The position numbers were made by a program, and so were the translations under genes. This document shows positions 33,619 to 45,343 of a stretch of 64,000 nt of DNA, piece after piece; position 1 is the stretch's first letter; each line of letters starts with the position of its first letter. The notes below the pieces were generated by a model. The model was not told the origin of the DNA. It saw only the letters and a list, made by a program, of their open reading frames with translations, and ran no database searches. Origin of the DNA: CAWCKS01 sp963763485 (lineage in GTDB: Bacteria > Pseudomonadota > Alphaproteobacteria > Rhizobiales > Xanthobacteraceae); NCBI GenBank assembly GCA_963763485.1, contig CAVXOW010000007.1:372001-436000 (forward strand). The letters run 5' to 3'.

Positions 33619-33982
33619 CATTTGTCCTCCCATATCGCCGCGGATGACAGAGTTCGTTTCGCGAGCCCGCGTGCTGTCATATCGTGAGCATCTGGAGAAA
33701 ACACTTTGGCCGCGGCCGCCAAGACGCGCCAATCGACTTCTCTGCGCCCGAATCGATCAGTCAACACACGCGTTCGGGTGGAAATATGACAGCGCGTTCG
33801 TTGGTGCGGCTGCACCAGCCGGAAATGCTATTTGTCGTAACGGCTGCGCGTATCCGACAGGCTTGCCGCTGATTGACGTGCCTGTTGACGCTGTAATTCA
33901 ATGCTATCGCTGCTTCGGACGGCTGCGAGCGACGGCCGCAACGCCGACATCGCGTCGGCAGCATCGGTCGTGTGCGTGAGTC
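33619..33982. other. Divergent control region of the sugar transporter locus
   Basis: About 360 bases between the binding-protein gene (leftward) and the ATPase gene (rightward). It should contain both promoters and an operator; I could not pick out a clear one. It is visibly more AT-rich than the flanking genes. Confidence 0.4.
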
Positions 33983-34770
<788 letters not shown>

Positions 34771-34780
34771 AGGATCGACG

Positions 34781-35788
34781 ATGGCACTCGACGATTGACG
34801 CAGCCGATCGAACAGCAAGCAGCAATCCTTGCTGTCATGGCTGATTCGCAGCCAGGCGTTCTGGGTGTTCGTCGCGGTCATCGCTCGCCTGCGTGTTCCT
34901 GTCGTTCGCCACCAACTCCTTCGCGACCTCGAACAACCTCTTCAACATCACCCGCAATTTCACCTTCGTCGCCATCGTCGCGCTCGGCATGACGATCGTG
35001 ATCATCACCGGCGGCATCGATCTGTCGGTCGGCTCGGTGCTCGTGCCTGTGCAGCATGGTCCTCGCCGTCGTCATGCATGCCGGCTACAGCATCGAGGTC
35101 GGCATCGCCGCTTCGCTCGGCACCGCGCTCGCTGATCGGCGCCTTCAACGGCGTGCTGATCGCCTATCTCGGCATGCCGCCCTTCGTGGTCACGCTCGGC
35201 ATGCTGTCGATCGCGCGCAGCCTGGCGATGGTCGCCTCCAACAACACCGTCGTCTTCCAGTTCGGGCCCGACCACGACAAGCTGCTGTCGCTCGGCGGCG
35301 GCGCGCTGCTGTTCGGCATCGCCAATCCCGTGCATCTACATGATCGTGCTGGCGCTGCATCACCGGCTTCGTGCTGCGCTGGACCCGGTTCGGCCGCTAC
35401 GTCTTCGCCATCGGCGGCAACGAGCACGCCGCGATGGTCGACCGGCGTGCCGGTCCGCCGGATCAAGGTCGCGGTCTACATGATCTCGGCGCTGTCGGCC
35501 GGCATTGCCGGCATCATCGAGACCGGCTGGCTCGGCGCGGTCACCACCAATCTCGGCTCCGGCATGGAGCTGCAGGTGATCGCCGCGGCCGTCATCGGCG
35601 GCGCCAATCTCGCCGGCGGCGTCGGCACCGCGTTCGGCGCGCTGGTCGGCTCGGCGCTGATCGAAGTGATCCGCAACAGCCTCGGCCTGCTCGGCATCAG
35701 CGCGTTCTGGCAGGGCACCTTCGTCGGCTGCTTCATCATCATCGCCGCCGCCTTCGACCGTATCCGGAACCTGCGGGCGCCGGACTAG
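34781..35788 (+). pseudogene. Sugar ABC transporter permease (RbsC type), several one-base indels
   Basis: The start ATG at 34,781 is followed after five codons by TGA, but joined frames give an RbsC-like permease. They read 'LLSWLIRSQAFWVFVAVI', 'NSFATSNNLFNITRNFTFVAIVALGMTIVIITGGIDLSVGSVL', 'GMPPFVVTLGMLSIARSLAMV', 'AIGGNEHAA', 'GIAGIIETGWLGAVTTNLGSG' and 'LGISAFWQGTFVGCFIIIAAAFDRI'. Breaks lie near 34,796, 34,885, 35,048, 35,132, 35,335, 35,360 and 35,447; the last 330 bases are clean. About nine membrane helices. Confidence 0.85.
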
Positions 35789-35800
35789 CGCGCGCCCGGA

Positions 35801-36611
35801 TCAGCTCGCCGCGAGATACAGCAGGTGGCCGCCGTTGACGACCAGAAACACCGCAAAGCCGCCGGCAAGGATTCTCTGACGGCAGCCGGTGCGCAACCGC
35901 GACGCCGAAACGCACGGTCACAAGGGTCCCGATCACCAACGCGGCCAGTGCGGGGAGGTTGACGTAACCCAGCATCCATTGCCCGAGCGGTACGCTGTGG
36001 CCTTCCCACGCATAGCCCAGCGCTCCCGCAATGCTGACGGGCAAGCCAATTGCCGCCGACGTGCCGATCGCCTGCTTCGGCTCCATGCCGCTCGCGGTGA
36101 AATACGGCGTGAACAGCGTGCCGCCGCCAATGCCGGCGAGCGCGGCGACTGTGCCGAATGCGAAGCTGCACAGCTTCAGCGCCATATCCTTCTGCGCCAC
36201 CAGCTGGAACGCGCCGAGCCGCGAGACATCCACCACCATCAGAACGGCCGCGAACAGCTGAAAGCCGCCGATGAAGATGAGCAGCGGCGTTCGCGCCGAG
36301 CCGGCTGCGATCACGCTGCCGAACACGACACCGAAGATGACCCAGGGCGCCGCGCGGCGGACCACCTCGAGCGAGGCGCTGCCGCGTTTGTAATGGCCGT
36401 AGGCGCTTTGCGCCGCCGAGAACACGATGGCCGCGAGCGAGGTGCCGAGCGCCATCGCCACCACGTGCTGGGCCGCAAAGCCGGTCGCGGTGAAGACCGA
36501 AACCAGCACCGGCACCATGATCAGGCCGCCGCCGATGCCGAACAGCCCGGCCAGAAATCCGGCCACGAGGCCGCTCAACGCAAACACCGCAAAAGTGAGT
36601 TCGCCGCTCAT
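35801..36611 (-). pseudogene. TauE/SafE-type sulfite exporter family protein, one frameshift
   Basis: MSGELTFAVFALSGLVAG starts a polytopic protein with the two family repeats 'GLFGIGGGLIMVPVL' and 'LAGIGGGTLFTPYF'. The frame is intact for about 245 residues and breaks near 35,875, where one extra base (CCGTCAGAG) shifts it. In the correct frame it ends 'GGFAVFLVVNGGHLLYLAAS' at 35,801. GAGGGC precedes the ATG at 36,611. The family moves sulfite, sulfonates or similar anions. It converges with the sugar permease gene, and its 3' end falls within the same indel-rich stretch. Confidence 0.85.
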
Positions 36612-37027
36612 TCTGCCCTCGCATTTTTTGATAGCGATGCGCGGCAAGGACACTCGGCACGTCAAATGATCGCCGGGAGACACGCCGAAGATCTTTTCCG
36701 CATTTCGAATGCGAGTTGGTAGTTGGCGGAGGGGTCGGCGCTTGTGAGCCGGCTCACAAGGCGCCGCGAATTTCACCGGGCAGCAGTGCCACCTGCGCCC
36801 GGTGATGTGGATGTGACCCGCGCCCCCGGCGAGGTTCGGCCCCGCCGCGGTTAAGGATTTGCGGGGAAAATCAACAATTTGAGCGGAGTTATGCGGACAA
36901 AATCGACCCGTTTAACTTGCGTCGCAAAGCGCCTTCCTTTATCCCCGGGGCGACGCCCCGTGAGCGCGGCGAACCGGCTGTGAGGCCTGGTTTGGCCGCC
37001 CGGGATATCAGGGAAAAGCATTTCAAG
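36612..37027. other. Divergent region upstream of purA
   Basis: 416 bases without a gene, between the TauE-type gene (leftward) and purA (rightward). It holds a perfect 20-bp palindrome (36,741-36,760). A longer open frame begins at 36,917 in phase with purA, but the extra residues are not purA-like. Confidence 0.5.
36741..36760. promoter_or_regulatory. Perfect 20-bp palindrome, possible operator
   Basis: CTTGTGAGCCGGCTCACAAG is its own reverse complement over all 20 bases, and CGGCG/CGCCG extend the symmetry after a one-base offset. With no central loop it looks more like a dimeric-protein binding site than an RNA hairpin. It lies 130 bases upstream of the TauE-type gene and 270 bases upstream of purA. 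Confidence 0.45.
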
Positions 37028-38332
<1,305 letters not shown>

Positions 38333-38370
38333 GCGCTGCACTTGATCGAGGCCGCTGAAAACAGATCCTG

Positions 38371-39972
38371 ATGGCTGATTACTACCCGCTGATTGCGCGT
38401 GCTGTTGCCGGGCTGGATGCCAGCGCCACCGGTGAGCAGCGGCGTGCGCTCTACGAGCGGGCGCGCACCGCGCTGATTGCGCAGCTGCGCGGCGTCACGC
38501 CGCCCTTGAGTGAGAGTGAGATCACGCGCGAGCGGCTGACGCTCGAGGAGGCGATCCGCAAAGTGGAGCAGGAGGCGGCGCAGCGGGCACGTGGCGCGCG
38601 CGCTGACGCCTTCGTGCGGCGGGGCGGCGATGGCCCGAAGGGCGCTGCCGCGCCGGCCGCCGACCGGCCCGCAACTCGTACAGACCGCGAGAGGTCGCGA
38701 CCGATTCCGGAGCGCGATGATGGGCCGATGATCCGGCCGCGCTCGCCCGAGAGCCGCGATCTCGATTGGGACGAATCGCCGGCCGAGCCGGCACGGTCCG
38801 AGCCGCCGCCGACGCCACCTCGGGCCGAGCCTCCGCAAGCGCGTGGCGAACGCAGTGCGCCGCTGCGCCGTTCGGATCGGCAGGGCGCGCAGCCGCCAAC
38901 TCAGCCGCGCGACCAGAACGGCACGCGCGGCTTTCGTGATGTTGTTGCCGATGCCGACGACCTTGGTGGTGCCGCGGTCGAGGCCAATCGCGCCGCGCGC
39001 CGCACCTTTGCCAACGTACCGTCGCCGTCGGCCGAGTTCGATCGGCTTGAGCCGACGCTCGAGGATCGGGCTGCGGAACAGTTGCAGGGCGGGTCCTACA
39101 ATTTCGATGCACCCGGAGCGCTGCCACCGGTGCCGCAGCAACGCGGTCGCCCGCCGCGCCCGCTGCCGGATCAGCATCGCGGCGCCGGCGAACCGCGTCG
39201 CAAACCACCCGCCGTCATGCGGAGCATTCCTGTCGGCCGCTTGCTGATGGCCGGCCTCGTCCTGATCGTCGCCGGCTTCGTGATCTGGCAGTGGCAGAAC
39301 ATCCGCGGTCTCACCCGCGATCTGTTGTCGTCGGCACAGCAGCAGCAGCAGGCCCAGCCGAAGGCCGCCGACACGCCGCAGGACAAGCCGAAGATTGCCG
39401 ATCGCGTCGGCCAGCCAGGACCCCAGGCGCCGGTGGCGCAGCGCGTCGTGCTCTATGACGAGGACCCGGGCGATCCGCAGGGCAAGCAATATGTCGGGCA
39501 GGTGGTGTGGCATACCGACCAGGTCGGCGGCACCAACGGCCAGCCGTCCGATATCGCGATCCGCGCCGACATCGACATCCCCGATCGCAAATTCAAGATG
39601 ACGTTCCTGATCCGCCGCAACAACAATTCCTCGCTGCCGGCGAGTCATACCGCGGAATTGACCTTCATCCTGCCGCCGGACTTCGCCGGCGGCGCGATCG
39701 ACAACGTGCCGGGCATCCTGATGAAGTCGAACGAGCAGGCGCGCGGCACGCCACTCGCAGGTCTCGCGGTCAAGGTCACCGACGGCTTCTTCCTGGTCGG
39801 TCTGTCCAATGTCGACGCCGATCGCAGCCGCAACATCCAGCTGCTGAAGGAGCGGTCCTGGTTCGACATCCCGCTGGTCTATACCAACAAGCGCCGCGCC
39901 ATCATCGCGATGGAAAAGGGCGAGCCGGGGGAGCGCGCTTTCAACGACGCGTTCGCGGCGTGGGGACAGTAG
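38371..39972 (+). CDS. Single-pass membrane protein of unknown function downstream of purA
   Basis: The 533-residue protein has a conserved-looking N-terminal helical segment (MADYYPLIARAVAGLDASAT... to about 75). A long low-complexity Arg/Pro/Glu-rich region (about 75-285) follows, then one membrane helix (about 290-308, 'LLMAGLVLIVAGFVIWQW') and a C-terminal folded domain of about 200 residues. I recall similar genes next to purA in Bradyrhizobium relatives, but no function. The topology suggests a cytoplasmic disordered part and a periplasmic beta-rich domain. Confidence 0.75.
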   Translation: MADYYPLIARAVAGLDASATGEQRRALYERARTALIAQLRGVTPPLSESEITRERLTLEEAIRKVEQEAAQRARGARADAFVRRGGDGPKGAAAPAADRPATRTDRERSRPIPERDDGPMIRPRSPESRDLDWDESPAEPARSEPPPTPPRAEPPQARGERSAPLRRSDRQGAQPPTQPRDQNGTRGFRDVVADADDLGGAAVEANRAARRTFANVPSPSAEFDRLEPTLEDRAAEQLQGGSYNFDAPGALPPVPQQRGRPPRPLPDQHRGAGEPRRKPPAVMRSIPVGRLLMAGLVLIVAGFVIWQWQNIRGLTRDLLSSAQQQQQAQPKAADTPQDKPKIADRVGQPGPQAPVAQRVVLYDEDPGDPQGKQYVGQVVWHTDQVGGTNGQPSDIAIRADIDIPDRKFKMTFLIRRNNNSSLPASHTAELTFILPPDFAGGAIDNVPGILMKSNEQARGTPLAGLAVKVTDGFFLVGLSNVDADRSRNIQLLKERSWFDIPLVYTNKRRAIIAMEKGEPGERAFNDAFAAWGQ

Positions 39973-40074
39973 GCGTCATCCCTTAGTCTGCGGTCCGGTC
40001 GTCCACGCTGCGTTGACGGACGGCCCGATCTGTAATCTGCTTCCCCCAAAGAAAAGCGTCATCGGGGGAACGTC

Positions 40075-41229
40075 ATGGTCTACGTACGCTCGCTTTTCGG
40101 CGGCTTTGTCGCCTTGGCTTTGCTCGGCATCGCGCCGTCGGTTGCACAGGAGACCGTCAAGGTCGGCCTGCTGGTGCCGCTGAGCGGGCCGTTCACGCCG
40201 ACCGGCAAGCAGATGGTCGCCGGCGCCAAGCTCTATATGCAACAGAACGGTGACACCGTTGCCGGCAAGAAGATCGAACTGATCGTCAAGGACGACGCCG
40301 GCAATCCCGACAACACCAAGCGCCTCGCGCAGGAGTTGATCGTCAACGACAAGGTCGCGGTGCTTGCCGGGTTTGCACTGACGCCCGGCGCGTTTGCCGT
40401 CGCGCCGCTCGCGACCGAAGCGAAGGTGCCTGAGATTTCGATGCTGGCGGCCGCGGCTCCGGTGACCGAGCGTTCGCCCTTCATTATCCGCGCCAGCTTC
40501 TCGGTGCCGCAGTCGATCACCCCGCTCGCCGATTGGGCGGCCAAGAACGGCATCAAGACCGTCGTCTCCGTGGTGTCTGATTACGCGCCCGGCATCGAGG
40601 TCGAGACCAATTTCAAGCAGCGCTTCGAGGCGGCCGGCGGCAAGGTGCTCGACGCCTTGCGCGTGCCGCTATCGTCGAACGATTTTGCGCCGCCGCTGCA
40701 GCGTGTCGCCGACACCAAACCGGACGCGCTGATGGTGTTCGTGCCGGCGAGCATCGGCACCATCTTCCTGCGCCAGCTGGTCGAGCGCGGGCTCGACAAG
40801 TCGGGCCTCAAGATCATCGCCGATGGCAGCCTGACCGAAGACGACATCATCAACCAGATCGGCGATGCCGCGCTCGGCATCATCACCTCGCAGCCCTATT
40901 CGGCCGCACATGACAGTCCGGAGAACAAGGCGTTCGTCGCAGCGTTCAAACAAGCCAACGGGATGCGCCCGAACTTCGTCGCCGTGCACGGCTATGACGG
41001 CATGCGCCTCGTCTATGAGGCGCTGAAGAAGACAGGTGGCGGGAGTGACGGCGGAAAGCTGATTGACGCGATGAAAGGCTTGAGCTGGGTGTCACCGCGC
41101 GGCCCGGTCTCGATCGATCCGGCGACGCGCGAGATGACGCAGAACGTCTATATCCGCAAGGTCGAGAAGAAGGACGGCGAGCTTTATAATGTCGAGTTCG
41201 AGACGATCGCCAATGTGAAGGGGAAGTAG
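40075..41229 (+). CDS. Branched-chain amino-acid type ABC transporter substrate-binding protein
   Basis: The 384-residue protein has a signal peptide ending 'APSVAQ', then the periplasmic type I binding-protein pattern: 'VKVGLLVPLSGPFTPTGKQMVAGAKLYMQQ', 'LIVKDDAGNPDNTKRLAQELIVNDKV', 'FVAVHGYDGMRLVYEALKK'. It would bind an amino acid or small organic acid in the periplasm. No permease or ATPase gene is next to it, so it must share a transporter encoded elsewhere. This orphan state is common for LivJ-like proteins in this group. Confidence 0.9.
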   Translation: MVYVRSLFGGFVALALLGIAPSVAQETVKVGLLVPLSGPFTPTGKQMVAGAKLYMQQNGDTVAGKKIELIVKDDAGNPDNTKRLAQELIVNDKVAVLAGFALTPGAFAVAPLATEAKVPEISMLAAAAPVTERSPFIIRASFSVPQSITPLADWAAKNGIKTVVSVVSDYAPGIEVETNFKQRFEAAGGKVLDALRVPLSSNDFAPPLQRVADTKPDALMVFVPASIGTIFLRQLVERGLDKSGLKIIADGSLTEDDIINQIGDAALGIITSQPYSAAHDSPENKAFVAAFKQANGMRPNFVAVHGYDGMRLVYEALKKTGGGSDGGKLIDAMKGLSWVSPRGPVSIDPATREMTQNVYIRKVEKKDGELYNVEFETIANVKGK

Positions 41230-41268
41230 GTTTCCAGCGCGCCTATCCTGCCCGAAAGAGAAGGCAAC

Positions 41269-42370
41269 ATGCACCGTTCGCTCCCTCCATTCCGCGCCGA
41301 CCATGTCGGTTCGCTCCTGCGCTCGCCGCGGTTGAAGGACGCGCGTACCAAACATGCCGCTGGCAGCCTGTCGAAAGCCGAGCTCACGGCGATCGAAAAC
41401 GACGAGATCAAGACGATCATCGCAAGGCAGGAGGCCGATCGGTCTCGCCAGCATCACCGACGGCGAGTTCCGCCGCGCCTACTGGCATTTCGATTTTCTG
41501 TCCGGTCTCGACGGCGTCGAGATGGTGGAGGCGGAAGGCATCAAGTTCGCTGGCGTGACGTCGAAGGCCGAGGCGCCGTTCGTGAAGGGCAAGCTCGGCT
41601 CAAGGAGCCATCCGCAAGTCGCGCATTTCGCATTTCTGAAGGCGAACACGACGCGCACGCCAAAAATGACGATCCCGAGCCCGTCGATGCTGCACTATCG
41701 CGGCGGGCGGAAGATGATCGATCGAACTGTTTATCCGACGATGGAGGAGTTCTATAGCGATCTCGGCCAGGCCTATAAGCAGGTGGTCGGCCAATTCTAC
41801 GCCGCCGGCTGCCGCTATCTGCAGCTCGACGACTGCAGCTTCGCCTATCTCTGCGACGCGGAGCAACGCAGGATGCTGGCCGACCGCGGCGACGATCCGG
41901 ACAAGCAGGCCGACATCTATGCCGGCATGATCAATGCCGCGCTCGACGGCCGGCCGAAGGACCTCGTGGTCTCGACACATGTGTGTCGCGGCAACTTCCG
42001 CTCGACCTTCATCGCATCGGGCGGCTACGAGCCGATCGCTGATCTTCTGTTCAACAAGGTCAATGTCGACGCCTATTTCCTCGAATGGGATTCCGACCGC
42101 GCCGGCGGGTTTGAGCCGCTGCGCTTCCTGCCGAAGCACAAGACCGTGGTGCTCGGTCTGATCACCTCGAAGACCGGGACCATCGAGAACAGGGATTTCG
42201 TGAAGCGGCGCATCGACGAGGCGACGAAGTATGTCTCGCTCGACCAGCTGTGCCTGTCGCCACAATGCGGCTTTGCCTCGACCGAGGAAGGCAACGTGCT
42301 TGCCGAGGACGACCAGTGGGCCAAGCTGCGGCTAGTTGTCGAGTTGGCCGACGAGGTGTGGGCGAGGTAG
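41269..42370 (+). pseudogene. MetE-like cobalamin-independent methionine synthase family protein, one frameshift
   Basis: MHRSLPPFRADHVGSLLRSP begins a UROD/MetE-type barrel. The frame breaks near 41,434-41,438, where one extra G turns GCC ATC GGT into GCC GAT CGG. The next frame continues 'IGLASITDGEFRRAYWHFDFL' to the end. Zinc-ligand motifs are present: 'VVSTHVCRGNFRS' and 'CLSPQCGFAS'. At about 367 residues it is the short, C-terminal-domain-only form, which methylates homocysteine or cleaves related thioethers with an undefined methyl donor. It probably is intact in the real genome. Confidence 0.85.
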
Positions 42371-42403
42371 GCTGGCTTGGCGTTGATAACGGGAGGGATG
42401 ATG

Positions 42404-42673
42404 ATGGCGACCATGTTCGTGAGACATACGGTCTCGGACTACAAGGTGTGGCGCAAGGCTTATGATGATTTCGCGCCGGTTCAGAAGGCGAAGGGCGTCA
42501 CCGCACAGGAGGTCTACCGCGCCCACGACAATCCGAACGACATCACGGTGACGCACGAATTCGCATCGATCGCCGCCGCGCAGGCGTTTGCAGCGAGCAA
42601 TGAACTGAAGAACGCGATGGGTGGCGCCGGTGTCGTCGGTGCGCCGGCCATCTGGTTCACCAACAAGGCGTAG
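42404..42673 (+). CDS. Small protein, antibiotic-biosynthesis-monooxygenase-like fold suspected
   Basis: About 89 residues: MATMFVRHTVSDYKVWRKAYDD followed by 'GVTAQEVYRAHDNPNDITVTHEFASIAAAQAFA'. The pattern (short strand, 'Y..WR.AYD', later 'D.N.ITV.HEF.....A') fits the ferredoxin-like ABM/cyclase fold, but I cannot name the family. GGGAGG lies just upstream of three ATGs in a row (42,398, 42,401, 42,404); the third has normal spacing. It follows the MetE-like gene by 33 bases and may be co-transcribed. Confidence 0.65.
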   Translation: MATMFVRHTVSDYKVWRKAYDDFAPVQKAKGVTAQEVYRAHDNPNDITVTHEFASIAAAQAFAASNELKNAMGGAGVVGAPAIWFTNKA

Positions 42674-42687
42674 GAACTTCGTCGGGC

Positions 42688-42981
42688 CTATTCGAGCGTT
42701 ACCGCGATGACGCCGGCACCGATCATGCCGAGCGCCTTCGCGGCACTTATCGACACATCGATGATGCGTCCGTGCTTGAACGGACCGCGATCGGTGACCC
42801 GGCACTGAACCGACTTATTGCCGTGAATGACCTTGACCATTGTGCCCAATGGCCGCGTGCGGTGCGCGCAGGTCATCTGTCCGGTGGCGGTGCCGGCGTA
42901 GTATGACGCAAGCCCACGCTCACCGGCATCAGCCGCGCCGCTCAGCGCAGCCAGTCCCAACGCCAACCCAATACGAATCAT
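42688..42981 (-). CDS. RlpA-like double-psi beta-barrel protein
   Basis: The 97-residue protein has a signal peptide (MIRIGLALGLAALSGAADAG) and the RlpA core: 'GLASYYAGTATGQMTCAHRTRPLGTMVKVIH' and 'CRVTDRGPFKHGRIIDVSISAAKALGMI', including the catalytic-type Asp. RlpA-family proteins are septal lytic transglycosylases acting on denuded glycan; this is the minimal form with no SPOR domain. A much longer frame exists upstream, but the signal peptide starts at 42,981. Confidence 0.85.
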   Translation of the reverse strand: MIRIGLALGLAALSGAADAGERGLASYYAGTATGQMTCAHRTRPLGTMVKVIHGNKSVQCRVTDRGPFKHGRIIDVSISAAKALGMIGAGVIAVTLE

Positions 42982-43199
42982 GTGGCCGTCCCGCCCCTGG
43001 GGGCTGGACTTGCAATGCGGGGAACGCGTGTTCGTTCCGTGGCAAGCGAAGGGCGTCACACAGTGCACCGTTGCGCTCTGCGCAGTGGCGATGTGTCCGT
43101 GCCGCAAGCGCTGTGCAAGCCGCTGCGTTTGTGCAACTCTTTCAGTTCCACGACACTTTTGCGCGATTTGTAGCGATCGCCCCATCTACGGAACCGACG

Positions 43200-44138
43200 A
43201 TGCCCATCACCCTCGACCCCTCCGCCGCCGCAGTGATCAAAGCCTTTCGCGACGCCGGCCGTCCACCGCTCGACACGCTGTTACCCGTTGACGCGCGCGC
43301 GGCGTCCGCACTCGGCCGCCCGATCGTGCAGCCTGATCCGCGCGAGATGAAGCGCGTCGAGAATCTCGATGCACCGTCGCCGGACGGTCCGATCCCGCTG
43401 CGCATCTACACACCGAACAGCGCGCCGGCCAACGCCGCCGGGTTCGTGTTCTATCATGGCGGCGGCTGGACCATCGGCGACCTCGACGGCTACGACGTGC
43501 TGTGCCGCCAGATCGCCGACGAGTCAGGACTGGTCGTTGTCTCGGTCGATTATCGCCTGGCGCCCGAGCACAAATTCCCGGCGGCCGTCGTTGATGCGAT
43601 TGCCGCGACCGAGTGGATCGCTGCCAACGCCGCGAAGCTCGGCTTCGACCCGGCAAGAATGTTCGTTGGCGGCGACAGCGCCGGCGGCAATCTTGCCGCC
43701 GTCGTCTCGATCAACGCGCGTGATAACGGTGGACCGAAGATCGCAGGCCAGGTGCTGATCTATCCGGGCATCGATGGCCGCATGAGCCACGCTTCGCACC
43801 GTGATCCGGAAACCAGCGTGCTGCTGACCCACGCGATGACCAGGTATTTCTACGGCCACTACCTGAACGGTCCGGCCGAGGCCGACGACTGGCGCGTCTC
43901 GCCGGCACGCGTGAACGATCTGTCGCGGCTGCCGGAAGCCTTCGTCATCACTGCGCGCGCCGATCCGCTCTACGATGAGGGCGAGGAATACTCGCAGCGC
44001 TTGCGCGATGCCGGCGTCAAGGTGACCCACACGAGCTATGCCGGCCAGTTCCACGGCTTCATCACCATGGGCCGCCTGATCCCGCAAGCCAATCAGCTGG
44101 TCAGCGAGATCAGTCTCTGGCTGAAGCAGCGTGCGTGA
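43200..44138 (+). CDS. Alpha/beta-hydrolase of the hormone-sensitive-lipase esterase family
   Basis: The 312-residue protein has the oxyanion-hole 'FYHGGGW', the nucleophile elbow 'GDSAGGNLA', 'SVDYRLAPEHKFPA', the catalytic Asp in 'ARADPLYDEG' and the His in 'GQFHGF'. It hydrolyses short-chain acyl esters. The ATG at 43,200 (MPITLDPSAAAVIKAF) is chosen; an earlier frame opening at 42,840 runs antisense through the RlpA gene. Confidence 0.92.
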   Translation: MPITLDPSAAAVIKAFRDAGRPPLDTLLPVDARAASALGRPIVQPDPREMKRVENLDAPSPDGPIPLRIYTPNSAPANAAGFVFYHGGGWTIGDLDGYDVLCRQIADESGLVVVSVDYRLAPEHKFPAAVVDAIAATEWIAANAAKLGFDPARMFVGGDSAGGNLAAVVSINARDNGGPKIAGQVLIYPGIDGRMSHASHRDPETSVLLTHAMTRYFYGHYLNGPAEADDWRVSPARVNDLSRLPEAFVITARADPLYDEGEEYSQRLRDAGVKVTHTSYAGQFHGFITMGRLIPQANQLVSEISLWLKQRA

Positions 44139-44175
44139 TGTCTTGCTCCTCGGTGCCGTTGCAAGGAGCGGTCCG

Positions 44176-44511
44176 ATGCGATCGATGATCGCGCTTGTCC
44201 TGTTGGGGTGTGCGTTTGGCCTGTCGGCCCAAGCGCTCGCCCAGGATGTGCCGGGCATCGAGAACTGCATGGCGGAGAAGCCGATCGAGCGGCGCACCGG
44301 CTGCCTGCAGAGCAACATCAATTTTCTGAAAACGCAAATCACGGCCGAAGTCGGCAAGGCAAAAGCCGAGGCGCAGGCAAAGCTCGATGATGCTGCAAAG
44401 CAGATCGACGCGCTGAAGCAGTTGGTCGCAGGATTGCAGGCGCAGCTCAAGCAGGTGCAAGCTGACCTCGCGGACACCAAGGCCAAGGCTTCCAAGCCAC
44501 CGTCGAAGTAG
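44176..44511 (+). CDS. Exported coiled-coil protein
   Basis: About 111 residues: signal peptide MRSMIALVLLGCAFGLSAQALAQ, a segment with two Cys ('GIENCMAEKPIERRTGCLQ'), then a continuous coiled coil of about 70 residues rich in Ala, Lys, Gln and Asp. AAGGAG lies upstream of the ATG at 44,176. Periplasmic location is expected. I do not recognise a family. Confidence 0.7.
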   Translation: MRSMIALVLLGCAFGLSAQALAQDVPGIENCMAEKPIERRTGCLQSNINFLKTQITAEVGKAKAEAQAKLDDAAKQIDALKQLVAGLQAQLKQVQADLADTKAKASKPPSK

Positions 44512-44746
44512 CCGGTCGCACGTGCGCGCGGGGGTCGCTGCGGCTACGGCAACGCCGTCAACCCGCTGCTGGCATGAGCCGGTCGCTCGACCACCCGGCC
44601 CCGCTCCGCGACGTCTTCCGCCAGAATTTTTAGAACCCTGACCCGCAAATGTATGCCGTGCACAGGGACAAAACGCGCGTTGCGGCGTCGCCAAAACAAG
44701 TTACGATTCGCAATCGATTTTTCAAAAAGCTGATTGGGGGTGTCTT
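44512..44746. other. Intergenic region
   Basis: 235 bases between the coiled-coil gene and the cyanovirin-type gene. I see no gene or clear hairpin with a T run. TTGGGGGTG at the end is the ribosome-binding region of the next gene. Confidence 0.4.
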
Positions 44747-45307
44747 TTGGCTGGACGCGTCACCATTATTCTCGGAGCTATCCTGATCATGATTGCCGCC
44801 GCGTGCCCGGCATCGGCGCAGGTGCCGCCGGGCAGCTATCTGCGCTCATGCACGAACATTCAATTCGACGGGTTGACGCTGTCGGCCCTTTGCGCGGGAC
44901 CAGGGGGACAGAGCTTCCCGACGCGGCTCGCGGCCGCGAACTGCCAAGGCGATATTGCCAACATCAACGGCCAACTGACCTGTGCGGTCGGCGGTGGCCG
45001 GCCGTATGGCGGTCCTCCGCCGCAGTATGGTGGTGGTCCTCCGCCGCAGTACGGCTACCCGCCGCCGCGGCCGGACTATGGCGGGCCGCCGCCGTATGGT
45101 CGGCGGTACGGTCGCGATGATGACGATGGCGGCGGCTTTGCCTTGCCAGGCGGCTCGTGGCGTCGCAGCTGCGGCAATCCGGTGATGCGCGGGCCGATCC
45201 TGTTCGCCGAGTGCCAACGCGGGGACGGTCGAATTCAACAGGCTCGCGCCGACATCCGGGTTTGCAGGCGCTTTGCCAACATCAACGGCCAGCTCGCCTG
45301 CGAGTAA
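44747..45307 (+). CDS. Secreted two-module CVNH (cyanovirin-N homology) protein
   Basis: The 186-residue protein starts at a TTG (44,747) with a signal peptide ending 'CPASAQ'. Module 1 (about 29-79) reads 'GSYLRSCTNIQFDGLTLSALC ... NINGQLTC'. Module 2 (about 136-186) reads 'GSWRRSCGNPVMRGPILFAEC ... NINGQLACE'. Both show the CVNH spacing of S-x-C, a central A-x-C and a final NI-G-L-C. Between them is a Gly/Pro/Tyr-rich linker with repeated 'PPPQYG'. The fold binds glycans in cyanobacterial and fungal members, so this may be an exported lectin. Confidence 0.75.
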   Translation: MAGRVTIILGAILIMIAAACPASAQVPPGSYLRSCTNIQFDGLTLSALCAGPGGQSFPTRLAAANCQGDIANINGQLTCAVGGGRPYGGPPPQYGGGPPPQYGYPPPRPDYGGPPPYGRRYGRDDDDGGGFALPGGSWRRSCGNPVMRGPILFAECQRGDGRIQQARADIRVCRRFANINGQLACE

Positions 45308-45343
45308 CTGATGCCGGCGCAAACGGTGGCGTCAGCGTCGTCG

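Noticed and set aside
45000..45110. Repeated PPQYG-coding units as a possible tandem DNA repeat or CRISPR-like array
   Set aside because: They are in-frame codons of a protein linker in the cyanovirin-type gene; there are no unique spacers.
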